A stretch of DNA of 64,000 nucleotides from Variovorax sp. PAMC 28711 (GTDB lineage Bacteria > Pseudomonadota > Gammaproteobacteria > Burkholderiales > Burkholderiaceae_C). The notes under the pieces were generated by a model that worked only from the letters and a program-made list of their open reading frames with translations, was not told the DNA's origin and did not search any database. A program made the position numbers and the translations under genes. The stretch is from contig NZ_CP014517.1 of assembly GCF_001577265.1 (NCBI RefSeq), positions 797,001 through 861,000 on the forward strand, given 5' to 3'. This document shows positions 55,598-63,519 of this stretch, one piece after another. Positions within the stretch are counted from its first letter, which is position 1. Each line of letters opens with the position of its first letter.

Positions 55598-57043
55598 ATG
55601 GCGACCACAAACACAGACGGCGACGGCGACGGCTATGAGATCGAGGTTCTGGGCACATGCAAGACCAACACGCGCCCGGATTCGCAACACATACAGCAGG
55701 TGGACGCGAAGCACCTCTGGTCGTATGCACAGGAAGAGGCACTGACGGCGTTGAGCGAGCAAGGTCCCGACAAATGCTGGCGCCTGATCACCGATCCGGA
55801 ACGACGCGCCAAGCGCATCGCTGCGCGCTACGCCGACCTGTACTTTGCCAGCGCTGAAAAGTCGCGTGGCAAAGTGCAGCTGTACTGGCCCGCGTTGGCT
55901 GCTTTCGTGGTGAAGGACATCGTGGAGGCGTACCGCTATTCGCGCGACAACGTCCTCAACGGCGGCTGGCGCAATGCGGCGCGAACTTCGGGCGCGTCCC
56001 AACTCTTTGCCGAACTGGCAACAGAAGGCTCACCGTATGAACACTCGCTGCGCGTTTACGCTGCTTTGGCGAAGGGCAACCTGTGGCTATTCATGGACAT
56101 CTATCCGTGGCTCTGGTTCGTTTTGGAGTACGGATTGAACAAGGACGGCAGCATGAATGCCGAGCGGCTTACCAGCCATGTCTCGCAGCGCAACGCAGCC
56201 GAATTCCAGCACCAGTCGAAAACAGCAGTACGGGAGCTGCCGTTCGGTGCCAACTGGCTCGGACGGCTCAAGGGGAAGCTCGCATCAGATCCGGTGTATG
56301 CCAAGGGCCGCAGTCTCTTCGATACGCCACCGACGTGGGCCGGCCTGGACGGCGGCTATGGACAACATGTGGCGAGCGCTTCAGAGGCACACCGCTACGT
56401 TCGACAGCACGCGAAAGACGCCGATGCGGGCTACCGCACACCACCTTCGAAGTACTGGACGAAGTTCGACGAGGCTTTCTACGTCATGGAGGAAGAGCGT
56501 ACGGAGATGGGTCGCATCGCTGCCGATGGTGCGGCGACTGCTCGGCTGCAGAAGGTGGCGCAGTTCAGGGCGACGAAGGAGATGACGGCGACCTACACAA
56601 CGCTGATCGCGGAGATTGGCGCCACCAACAACAAGGCAAGAGTTGAACGGCAGCTAGAGGAGCTACGAACCGTCGCGGCGCAAGAGCAAATCAACATTCT
56701 TCAACCTTTGATCTACGACGACCCCCAACTGGTGAAGACGATGGACGTCAACCACTGGATCAGCCGGGCATCGAGCGGGGGCTTGTCGCCGACCTACACC
56801 CTGTACTTCAGTGCGGCGCCGAGAAACGATGACCGCGATTTGCAGATCACTTTCGATGAGCCGAAGAGCCCTTGGGATCGGACAAACGGGGCGCTGGGCG
56901 GCACATTGAAGAGCCTGCCAAACAAGGATGATCGCATGGAGTACGTGGCGAAGATTGCTGAACAGTTCAACTTGTTGATGTCGAAAAAGCGCGCTTACAT
57001 GGAGCACGAACTTCAAACAATAAGAGGCTGGCTCGATGCTTGA
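55598..57043 (+). CDS. Unknown protein encoded directly after vgrG, candidate T6SS effector
   Basis: A 481-residue soluble protein, only 5 bases after the vgrG stop, no signal peptide. The N-terminal part (ITDPERRAKRIAARYADLYF, LYWPALAAFVVKDIVEAYRY) weakly recalls DUF2515-type proteins often found by vgrG; this was not checked. An aromatic stretch (LWLFMDIYPWLWFVLEYGLN, about 170-189) is hydrophobic but probably too short and polar for a stable helix pair. The C-terminal half is helical and charged. Base composition is clearly less GC-rich than the flanking genes. The next gene overlaps it and encodes an exported lipoprotein, so effector plus immunity is the simplest reading, but enzymatic motifs are not seen. 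Confidence 0.55.
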   Translation: MATTNTDGDGDGYEIEVLGTCKTNTRPDSQHIQQVDAKHLWSYAQEEALTALSEQGPDKCWRLITDPERRAKRIAARYADLYFASAEKSRGKVQLYWPALAAFVVKDIVEAYRYSRDNVLNGGWRNAARTSGASQLFAELATEGSPYEHSLRVYAALAKGNLWLFMDIYPWLWFVLEYGLNKDGSMNAERLTSHVSQRNAAEFQHQSKTAVRELPFGANWLGRLKGKLASDPVYAKGRSLFDTPPTWAGLDGGYGQHVASASEAHRYVRQHAKDADAGYRTPPSKYWTKFDEAFYVMEEERTEMGRIAADGAATARLQKVAQFRATKEMTATYTTLIAEIGATNNKARVERQLEELRTVAAQEQINILQPLIYDDPQLVKTMDVNHWISRASSGGLSPTYTLYFSAAPRNDDRDLQITFDEPKSPWDRTNGALGGTLKSLPNKDDRMEYVAKIAEQFNLLMSKKRAYMEHELQTIRGWLDA

Positions 57044-57899
57044 ACGGCGTCGGTTCCTGGCGGGAATTGCAAGCCTGTCGACAAGTGGCTTGGCTGGACT
57101 GGCGGCCTGCGGGCGGGCAGAAGGAGAAAAGATGCAAGAAATCAAATTCGATCTGGGCAACAACATTCATGAGACCGCTAAGGCGTCGGGCGCGCCCTCT
57201 TTCCAGAAGAGCGAAACGGCTGGACTGATCGACTACAGCGTGGCGGCGGTGCCGGACACGATTCCTGCGCACTACACACGTGCAGGCTACGAGATCGTGT
57301 GGCGTCCGATATTTGCGTTTGCAATGTACGCTGATCGAGACCGCGGGACCGACTTGCGGGTCGAGACCGTCACGCTTCAACTAAGCCGCATCCTCAAAAC
57401 CCACGAACAGGCTCAAGCCTTCGTCGAGCAAACGTTGGCGCAGTTCAACAAGGGCAAGTGGCAACGCTATTCCGAACTTGAGTGGTACACATTGCTGACT
57501 GGTCGTTCGAGCCTGTTGGACGAACAAGGCCGGCTTTCGGACGAACTAATGGCTCTTGATCCAGATTACAAAATTCCCGCGGAGGATTGGCCTCTCGTAG
57601 TCAAGAAAGGGCCGATCTGGCGGTGGGTTGGTGATGGTGTTATAGCGAAGTTGAAGGTCAACGAGTACGGCACCGAAGAACGCGGCCTCGACTACAGCCT
57701 GGGGCTTCAATTCGACTTGGTGGACATAGCCAATGCCCGTGACGCCGAAGACCTAGCCCGACGCCTAAAAGAAGGTGACGCCAAAGGCTGGAATAGCACC
57801 GTTGAACATGAGGCCAACAAGAAGAAGGCGGCGGCACGCATCAAGCGCCTCGAAGAAAATGCCATACAGCGCGGCGACTCGGTGGTCAAACGACCCTGA
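57036..57899 (+). CDS. Predicted Tat-type lipoprotein, candidate immunity protein
   Basis: A 287-residue protein whose start overlaps the preceding gene by 8 bases. The N terminus combines a twin-arginine motif (RRRFLAG) with a lipobox (LAAC, Cys25), so it is probably a folded, lipid-anchored periplasmic protein. The mature part (KFDLGNNIHETAKASGAPSF, YEIVWRPIFAFAMYADRDRG) matches no family I know. A periplasmic lipoprotein encoded right after a vgrG-linked gene fits an immunity protein against an effector that acts in the periplasm or on the envelope. The last 30 residues are Lys/Arg-rich. Confidence 0.5.
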   Translation: MLERRRFLAGIASLSTSGLAGLAACGRAEGEKMQEIKFDLGNNIHETAKASGAPSFQKSETAGLIDYSVAAVPDTIPAHYTRAGYEIVWRPIFAFAMYADRDRGTDLRVETVTLQLSRILKTHEQAQAFVEQTLAQFNKGKWQRYSELEWYTLLTGRSSLLDEQGRLSDELMALDPDYKIPAEDWPLVVKKGPIWRWVGDGVIAKLKVNEYGTEERGLDYSLGLQFDLVDIANARDAEDLARRLKEGDAKGWNSTVEHEANKKKAAARIKRLEENAIQRGDSVVKRP

Positions 57900-57949
57900 A
57901 GGTCGGCGCGAGGCGCGTCCACGGGAGATGGCCGCGTGCGATTGCGACG

Positions 57950-58120
57950 ATGACCTGCCCCACTCGCCCTACCAACGCGATGCAAGTGAACTCCGTCGAC
58001 TTGGACTATGGCGGGCGTGAGAAAAGCAGATACGCCAAGGGGCAAACCATCACGTCATCCAGCAAGCAGACATTGGCCTGCCGATCAAATGGACGCGATC
58101 GTCAACCCGACAAAAACTAG
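57950..58120 (+). CDS. Possible 56-residue small protein, weak support
   Basis: The 227-base gap after the lipoprotein gene holds one plausible short reading frame, ATG 57950 to TAG 58120, encoding MTCPTRPTNAMQVNSVDLDY and a basic tail. There is no good ribosome site and no known family. It could be chance, or a remnant of a larger cargo gene. The stop is 6 bases before the next gene start. Confidence 0.2.
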   Translation: MTCPTRPTNAMQVNSVDLDYGGREKSRYAKGQTITSSSKQTLACRSNGRDRQPDKN

Positions 58121-58126
58121 ATTTCC

Positions 58127-58867
58127 ATGTGGCTTTATCTGCATCACACGGGCTCCGACATCATCGACTTGGACTCTGTCACTGGTCGCTGGCGCCAGGT
58201 CGACGACGCCGAAAAGCCGTCGGGCGCGATGGTCCTCGCTGACCTGCCCATCAAAGGCAGCTACACGATTGAGGACGGAAAACGGTACTTCACTTACTGG
58301 ACATCCAACGGGAGATTTGTTTTTCGCACCGATGAGGGGCTTGTGTTTGAAGTTTGTCAGAAGCGACCAGACGGCTCAATCATGATGCTGGAGCCAGCAT
58401 TGGCGTGCGAGATCACGCCCTCCCGCTACGGCGATGGGAGATTGCGTCAAGGGTTCAGCCAAATGAGATTGATCAATGCGACAAGCGATACGGTCTCCGA
58501 GTTGGAATACAACTCCGAGCGTTTCATGCGGTTCTATCAATCGGACTTCACCGCGGCGGCGGCAGTACAGGATCTTTCCGACTGGGATTTCTTCGTCGCC
58601 TTGCAGGGGGCATTTGGAATATTCAATGAACGTGCTGCTTCTGGCCGCGTGGCGTTCACCGTCGAGGATGATGGCACTGCACAGGTACAAGGTCGCAGCA
58701 TGCACCGCGATGAACTGGTCTTTGCGGACACCGGTCAACCATGTCCGAAGTCGGGCGTTTGGGCGTGCATGACAGATTTGCGTGTCAGCGCGGTATTGAC
58801 GCAAGGCGAGGCTATGCCATCGAACAACGGCCAGTCCGTCCAATGGGTTTGGAGCCGTCCTGACTGA
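58127..58867 (+). CDS. Unknown protein of the vgrG island, immunity-like motif
   Basis: A 246-residue soluble protein, ATG at 58127, no signal peptide. Near the C terminus is DTGQPCPKSGVWACMTDLRV, a Gly-x-x-Cys-Pro-x-Ser-Gly-x-Trp element that recalls proteins found beside VgrG/T6SS effectors (Imm71/Imm72-like); this is recalled resemblance, not a search result. It is followed by TQGEAMPSNNGQSVQWVW, which also fits that pattern. Composition is less GC-rich than the core genome. It is 227 bases beyond the lipoprotein and may be a second immunity or accessory gene. Confidence 0.45.
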   Translation: MWLYLHHTGSDIIDLDSVTGRWRQVDDAEKPSGAMVLADLPIKGSYTIEDGKRYFTYWTSNGRFVFRTDEGLVFEVCQKRPDGSIMMLEPALACEITPSRYGDGRLRQGFSQMRLINATSDTVSELEYNSERFMRFYQSDFTAAAAVQDLSDWDFFVALQGAFGIFNERAASGRVAFTVEDDGTAQVQGRSMHRDELVFADTGQPCPKSGVWACMTDLRVSAVLTQGEAMPSNNGQSVQWVWSRPD

Positions 58868-58920
58868 GGTGCACTGACACGCCATCGGAACGAGACGTTT
58901 GGGGCATTCGCTGATTCACG

Positions 58921-58970
58921 CCGGCCCCAACTGGGGCGCACACCACTTGCCGCGCATCGGCTCCGAGGTC
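58921..58970 (+). pseudogene. Short vgrG fragment (Gp5 OB-fold piece)
   Basis: The reading AGPNWGAHHLPRIGSEV matches residues in the OB-fold region of the VgrG encoded upstream (AGPNWGAHHLPRVGSEV, around 54205-54250) with one change. Nothing VgrG-like flanks it. It is therefore a scrap of another vgrG copy or of a partial duplication, left between two cargo genes; such scraps mark recombination in vgrG islands. Confidence 0.8.
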
Positions 58971-59152
58971 GATGGCAGCACAGTCACGGCGCCACCTTCT
59001 GGCAATGGCAAATCGATCAGGCTGCGCCCAAGTTGTAAGGTTGCCCTTCTCAAACATATGCATCTCACGATTAATAACCGGGCGATGCATCTAACAACAT
59101 TGACAGCCCCGCGTCGCCGTTGGTATGCCGTGGCAAAACTGGGTAGCCGTTC

Positions 59153-59728
59153 GTGACCCTGACACCCAGACCCATTGCGAAAATCTTTCTGGTCGGGATC
59201 CTCGCAACTATCTCAAGTGGGCTGACAACCGCCGATGCCTCCTATCTGACGAACCCCGGTTCGCCTGCGTCGCCATTGCGATCCCTCGATATTCAAGGTG
59301 AAACGCATTCGCCAACATGCGCGCCATCGCAACGAGAAATCCTTCGGAATTCCGTGATGAAACTTACAGCGCGCGATCGCCCCTTGGATGCATGGTTTCT
59401 GGCGGATGCCTTGCTGTGCCGGAATGACCGCCGTGCTTCAAAGCACGTCGGTCGACGTGCTGCTAAGAACTTTTTGGCTTTCAACGAAGGGACCGGCCAA
59501 ACGCCACAACCTCCTCATCGAGCCGAACCAGGGAGTTTGCTAGCACGCGGACAGGCTTGGAGCGCAAGCGCCTCTTCGGCGGCGCGAGGATCCGTTCGTA
59601 TTCGCTTTGCTTCGAATGAAGCCTGCATTCGTGACTTCAGCCTCCGTCTTGTGGGTCGCCGATGGTCGCTCGTGAATGCAAAAAGGCGTGTGATTAGGGG
59701 CAATGACTTCCAGTTCGGCTCGCCATGA
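59153..59728 (+). CDS. Predicted exported protein of unknown function
   Basis: A 191-residue frame from a GTG at 59153. Residues 1-30 look like a Sec signal peptide (PIAKIFLVGILATISSGLTT, then ADAS). The rest is basic and contains two cysteines spaced widely in the N-terminal half (SPTCAPSQ, DALLCRND) and one later (NEACIRDF). No family is recognised. AT-richer than the flanks, it ends the accessory island. A weak start codon and no strong ribosome site leave some doubt that it is expressed. Confidence 0.4.
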   Translation: MTLTPRPIAKIFLVGILATISSGLTTADASYLTNPGSPASPLRSLDIQGETHSPTCAPSQREILRNSVMKLTARDRPLDAWFLADALLCRNDRRASKHVGRRAAKNFLAFNEGTGQTPQPPHRAEPGSLLARGQAWSASASSAARGSVRIRFASNEACIRDFSLRLVGRRWSLVNAKRRVIRGNDFQFGSP

Positions 59729-59877
59729 CCAGGAAAAGGCTGCGTTCGCGAAAAGCCACCCGCAGCCGCACCGCTCCGGGGCGCTTCGCCGGCTACGCGA
59801 GGGTTCGCACCAACTGCGTGCAGGCACCATTTTTGCTTGAATCCGGTGCACCCACTTCACCTGATCCGGAACCCCGA

Positions 59878-60906
59878 ATGAACAAGCGCCAGCTGCTCCA
59901 GTCCTTTCTTGCCGCCTCGGCCCTCAGCTTTGGCCTCGCCGCGCACGCCCAGACCGTGACGCCGATCAAGTTCCAGCTCGACTGGCGCTTCGAGGGCCCC
60001 GCGGCGCTCTTCCTGCACCCTGCTGCCAAGGGCTACTTCAAGAACGCCGGGCTCGACGTGACGGTCGATGCCGGCAACGGCTCGGGGGGCACGGTGACGC
60101 GCGTGGCTTCGGGCGCTTACGAAATGGGCTTCGCCGACCTGGCCGCGCTGATGGAATTCCACGCCAACAATCCCGACGCGCCGAACAAGCCGGTCGCGGT
60201 GATGATGGTTTACAACAACACGCCGGCCTCGGTCATGGCGCTCAAGAAGAGCGGCATCACGAAGCCCGCCGACCTCGCCGGCAAGAAGCTCGGCGCCCCG
60301 GTGTTCGACGCCGGCCGCCGCGCGTTCCCGATCTTTGCGAAGGCCAACAACATCGGCGCGGTCAACTGGACGGCGATGGACCCGACGCTGCGCGAGACCA
60401 TGCTGGTGCGCGGCGACATCGATGCGATCACCGGCTTCACCTTCACCTCGTTGCTGAACCTGGAGGCGCGTGGCGTGAAGGCCGCCGACGTGGTGATCCT
60501 CCCTTACCCGGACTACGGCGTGAAGCTCTACGGCAACGTCATCATCGCGTCGCCGAAGATGATCAAGGAGAACCCGGCGGCGGTGAAGGCGTTCCTCTCG
60601 GCCTTCGCCAAGGGCGCAAAGGAAGTGCTGGCCAATCCGGCCGTGGCGATCGAATCGGTCAAGGCGCGCGACGGCATCATCAACAGCGAACTCGAAACGC
60701 GCCGCCTCAAGCTCGCGATCGACACCGTCATCAACAGCCCCGATGCGCGTGCCGAAGGCTTTGGCGCAATCAACGCCGGTCGCATGTCGCTCATGGCATC
60801 GCAGGTGTCGGACGCCTTCGCCACGAAGTCGCGCGTCAATCCCGACGCGGTGTGGAACGGCACCTTGCTGCCACCGGCTGCCGAACTCGCGATCCTGAAG
60901 AAGTGA
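59878..60906 (+). CDS. NMT1/THI5-type ABC transporter substrate-binding protein
   Basis: A 342-residue periplasmic protein: signal peptide MNKRQLLQSFLAASALSFGL with cleavage after AHA, then the NMT1/SsuA fold (PIKFQLDWRFEGPAALFLHP, AAKGYFKNAGLDVTVDAGNG, GADLAALMEFHANNPD-like FADLAALMEFHANN). Relatives bind pyrimidine thiamine precursors, riboflavin, sulfonates or other small ring compounds. The ligand is not fixed. The ATG at 59878 starts the signal peptide. First gene of a four-gene unit; its stop TGA shares a base with the ATPase start (60906). Confidence 0.88.
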   Translation: MNKRQLLQSFLAASALSFGLAAHAQTVTPIKFQLDWRFEGPAALFLHPAAKGYFKNAGLDVTVDAGNGSGGTVTRVASGAYEMGFADLAALMEFHANNPDAPNKPVAVMMVYNNTPASVMALKKSGITKPADLAGKKLGAPVFDAGRRAFPIFAKANNIGAVNWTAMDPTLRETMLVRGDIDAITGFTFTSLLNLEARGVKAADVVILPYPDYGVKLYGNVIIASPKMIKENPAAVKAFLSAFAKGAKEVLANPAVAIESVKARDGIINSELETRRLKLAIDTVINSPDARAEGFGAINAGRMSLMASQVSDAFATKSRVNPDAVWNGTLLPPAAELAILKK

Positions 60907-61763
60907 TGGCGCCCTCCCCCGCGGACGCCAGCGCACCTTTCGTCGATTTCCAGGACGTCTGGCTCGCCTACAACGACGAACTGCTGGCGCAGAACCACTT
61001 CGCGGTCGAGGCCATCGACCTGAAGGTCAAACGGGGCGAGTTCATCGCCATCGTCGGCCCTTCGGGTTGCGGCAAGTCGACCTTCATGAAGCTCACCACC
61101 GGCCTGAAGATGCCGTCGATGGGCAAGATCCGCATCGACGGTCAGCCGGTCACCGGCCCGCTCAAGATTTCGGGCATGGCTTTCCAGGCGCCGTCGTTGC
61201 TGCCGTGGCGCACCACGGTGGACAACGTGTTGCTGCCGCTCGAGATCGTCGAGCCCTACCGCTCCAGCTTCAAGAGCAAGCGCCGCGAATACGTCGAGCG
61301 CGCGCGCAAGCTGCTGCAGAAGGTCGGCCTGGCCGGCTACGAAGACAAGTTCCCGTGGCAGCTCTCGGGCGGCATGCAGCAGCGCGCGAGCATCTGCCGC
61401 GCGCTGATCCACGAGCCCAAGATGCTGCTGCTCGACGAGCCCTTTGGCGCGCTCGATGCATTCACCCGCGAAGAGCTCTGGTGCATCCTGCGCGACCTCT
61501 GGACCGAGCAGCAGTTCAACGTGATCCTGGTCACGCACGACCTGCGCGAGTCGGTGTTCCTGGCCGACACGGTCTACGTGATGAGCAAGTCGCCGGGCCG
61601 CTTCGTGGTCAAGCGCGACATCGAGCTGCCGCGCCCGCGCGACCTCGAACTGACCTACACCAAGGAGTTCACCGACATCGTGCTCGAACTGCGCGGACAC
61701 ATCGGCGCCATCCGCAACACCGGCATCCGCGCCGCGGCAACCTCGGCGGCGGTGGCGTCATGA
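60906..61763 (+). CDS. ABC transporter ATPase, SsuB/TauB/ThiZ class
   Basis: A 285-residue ATPase. Walker A is IVGPSGCGKSTFMKLTTGL, the Q loop is MAFQAPSLLPWRTT, the signature is QLSGGMQQRASICRAL, and Walker B is MLLLDEPFGALDAFTREEL, with the H loop in LVTHDLRES. The ATG at 60906 overlaps the substrate-binding protein stop as TGATG. It energises the importer whose other parts flank it. Confidence 0.92.
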   Translation: MAPSPADASAPFVDFQDVWLAYNDELLAQNHFAVEAIDLKVKRGEFIAIVGPSGCGKSTFMKLTTGLKMPSMGKIRIDGQPVTGPLKISGMAFQAPSLLPWRTTVDNVLLPLEIVEPYRSSFKSKRREYVERARKLLQKVGLAGYEDKFPWQLSGGMQQRASICRALIHEPKMLLLDEPFGALDAFTREELWCILRDLWTEQQFNVILVTHDLRESVFLADTVYVMSKSPGRFVVKRDIELPRPRDLELTYTKEFTDIVLELRGHIGAIRNTGIRAAATSAAVAS

Positions 61764-62536
61764 TGATGAAGACTTCCAAACAGATCGAAACCTGGTCGCC
61801 CTGGATCCTGCTGGTGGTCGTGCTGGTGCTGTGGGAGGTGATTTGCCGGGGCTTCGGTGTGTCGGAGTTCATCTTCCCGAGCCCCTCGCGCATCTGGACG
61901 CAGTTCTGGGAATACAAGGAAATCATCGGAGGCCATGCGTGGCGCACCTTCTGGGTGACGATGGCGGGTTTCGGCCTGGCGATCGTGGTGGGCGTGCTGC
62001 TGGGCTTCGTGGTCGGCAGTTCGCGCCTCGCCTATGCGGCGATGTACCCGCTCATGACGGCATTCAACGCGCTGCCCAAGGCCGCGTTCGTGCCGATCCT
62101 GGTGGTGTGGTTCGGCATCGGCGTCGGGCCGGCGATCCTCACCGCGTTCCTGATCAGCTTCTTCCCGATCATGGTGAACATCGCGACGGGTCTCGCCACG
62201 CTCGAGCCCGAGCTCGAAGATGTGCTGCGCGTGCTCGGCGCCAAGCGCTGGGACGTGCTGATGAAGATCGGCCTGCCGCGCTCGATGCCGTATTTCTACG
62301 CGTCGCTCAAGGTCGCGATCACGCTGGCCTTCGTCGGCACCACGGTCAGCGAGATGACCGCGGCCAACGAAGGCATCGGCTACCTGCTGATCTCCGCCGG
62401 CTCTGCCATGCAGATGGGCCTCGCCTTCGCGGGCCTGATGGTGGTCGGCGCGATGGCGATGGCGATGTATGAATTGTTCAGCGTGATCGAGAAGCACACC
62501 ACCGGCTGGGCGCACCGCGGCTCACAGGGCGAATGA
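61760..62536 (+). CDS. ABC transporter permease, SsuC/TauC/ThiX class
   Basis: A 258-residue permease with six helices. Its ATG at 61760 overlaps the ATPase stop; two further ATGs follow at once (61763, 61766). The EAA coupling loop reads EDVLRVLGAKRWDVLMKIGL, and the helix text FNALPKAAFVPILVVWFGIG is typical of BPD_transp_1 permeases for taurine, sulfonates or thiamine precursors. It overlaps the deaminase gene as ATGA (62533-62536). Confidence 0.92.
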   Translation: MMMKTSKQIETWSPWILLVVVLVLWEVICRGFGVSEFIFPSPSRIWTQFWEYKEIIGGHAWRTFWVTMAGFGLAIVVGVLLGFVVGSSRLAYAAMYPLMTAFNALPKAAFVPILVVWFGIGVGPAILTAFLISFFPIMVNIATGLATLEPELEDVLRVLGAKRWDVLMKIGLPRSMPYFYASLKVAITLAFVGTTVSEMTAANEGIGYLLISAGSAMQMGLAFAGLMVVGAMAMAMYELFSVIEKHTTGWAHRGSQGE

Positions 62537-63015
62537 CTGAAGCGCAGATCGCGATGGCGCTGCGTCGCGCGAACGAGGTGGCGAAACGCGCGATGGCGAT
62601 GGGCCGCCATCCGTTCGGCGCCGTGCTGATCGCGCCCGATGGCGACACGGTGCTGGCCGAGCAGGGCAACATCGACACGGTGAACCACGCCGAGGCCACG
62701 CTGGCCCGCCACGCGGCGGACAACTGGCCGGCCGACTACCTCTGGCAGTGCACGCTGGTCACGACCTTCGAGCCCTGCGCGATGTGCGCCGGCACCAGCT
62801 ACTGGGCGAACATCGGCCGCGTCGTGTACGGCGCGGAAGAAGCGGCCCTGCTCGCGCTGACCGGCGACCATCCCGAGAACCCGACGCTGAGCCTGCCGTG
62901 CCGTGAGGTGTTCGCGCGCGGCCAGAAGGCGGTCGAGGTGATCGGGCCAGTGCCCGAAGTGGCCGATGAAATGATCGCCGCGCACCGCGGCTTCTGGGAA
63001 GCGCGCGGCGGCTGA
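62533..63015 (+). CDS. CMP/dCMP-type deaminase (nucleoside or base deaminase)
   Basis: A 160-residue cytidine-deaminase-fold enzyme. Zinc site: NHAEATLARH (His52, catalytic Glu54) and FEPCAMCAG (Cys82, Cys85). It lacks the tRNA-binding C terminus of TadA and the family of guanine deaminases to which it bears some likeness differs near the end, so the substrate (a free base, nucleoside or amino-pyrimidine) is open. Translational coupling to an NMT1-type importer strongly suggests that the imported ring compound, or its product, is deaminated by this enzyme. Confidence 0.85.
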   Translation: MTEAQIAMALRRANEVAKRAMAMGRHPFGAVLIAPDGDTVLAEQGNIDTVNHAEATLARHAADNWPADYLWQCTLVTTFEPCAMCAGTSYWANIGRVVYGAEEAALLALTGDHPENPTLSLPCREVFARGQKAVEVIGPVPEVADEMIAAHRGFWEARGG

Positions 63016-63021
63016 TTCGCT

Positions 63022-63516
63022 TCAGCGCTTTTGCAGAACTTCGTCGAAGAGCGAGAGCAGTTCCCGCGCAAAGAGGTCCATGTTGCGCGGGCGGTCGGTG
63101 TGGCCGGTTTCGAGGGTCCGGCTCGCGCTGACCGCGCCGACCACCGCCACGCAAACGTGCCCCGGCGCGTCGCCGTAGGGGCTGCCCGCCGGACCGGCCG
63201 CACCGCTTTCACAAAGGCCCCAGCTCGCGCGATGGCTGTCGCGCATGCGGCCCGCGATGAAGGTCGCATACGGTTCCGTTTCGGCGCGCATGCCGACCAT
63301 GTCGTCTTTTGTGAGCCCGAGCAACGCCTTGCCGGCGCGCCGCGAATAGACCACCGCACCGCCCAGAAAGAATGCCGAGGCGCCCGGGATGGCGAGCAGC
63401 GCAGCCGACACGAGTCCGCCGGCCGACGATTCGCCGACCGCAACAGTTTCGCCGCGCTGGCGCAAGGCCGCCCCGACGCGGTCGGCCAGAAAGGCGAGCG
63501 GTGGAAGCGCCGACAT
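63022..63516 (-). CDS. CinA-family protein (nicotinamide-nucleotide amidohydrolase domain, PncC-like)
   Basis: A 164-residue protein made of the CinA C-terminal domain alone. Marks: VAVGESSAGGLVSAALLAIP (with the catalytic Ser region), GASAFFLGGAVVYSRRAGKA, SWGLCESGAAGPAGSPYGDA and GHVCVAVVG. PncC relatives deamidate NMN in pyridine-nucleotide recycling. The usual TAESCTGG is VGESSAGG here, a common variant in betaproteobacteria. It starts three bases after the yebC stop, so the two are cotranscribed. Confidence 0.85.
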   Translation of the reverse strand: MSALPPLAFLADRVGAALRQRGETVAVGESSAGGLVSAALLAIPGASAFFLGGAVVYSRRAGKALLGLTKDDMVGMRAETEPYATFIAGRMRDSHRASWGLCESGAAGPAGSPYGDAPGHVCVAVVGAVSASRTLETGHTDRPRNMDLFARELLSLFDEVLQKR

Positions 63517-63519
63517 GCG

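Noticed and set aside
62533..63015. TadA tRNA adenosine deaminase
   Set aside because: The zinc motif is shared, but the protein lacks the TadA tRNA-binding C terminus and is embedded in a transporter operon.
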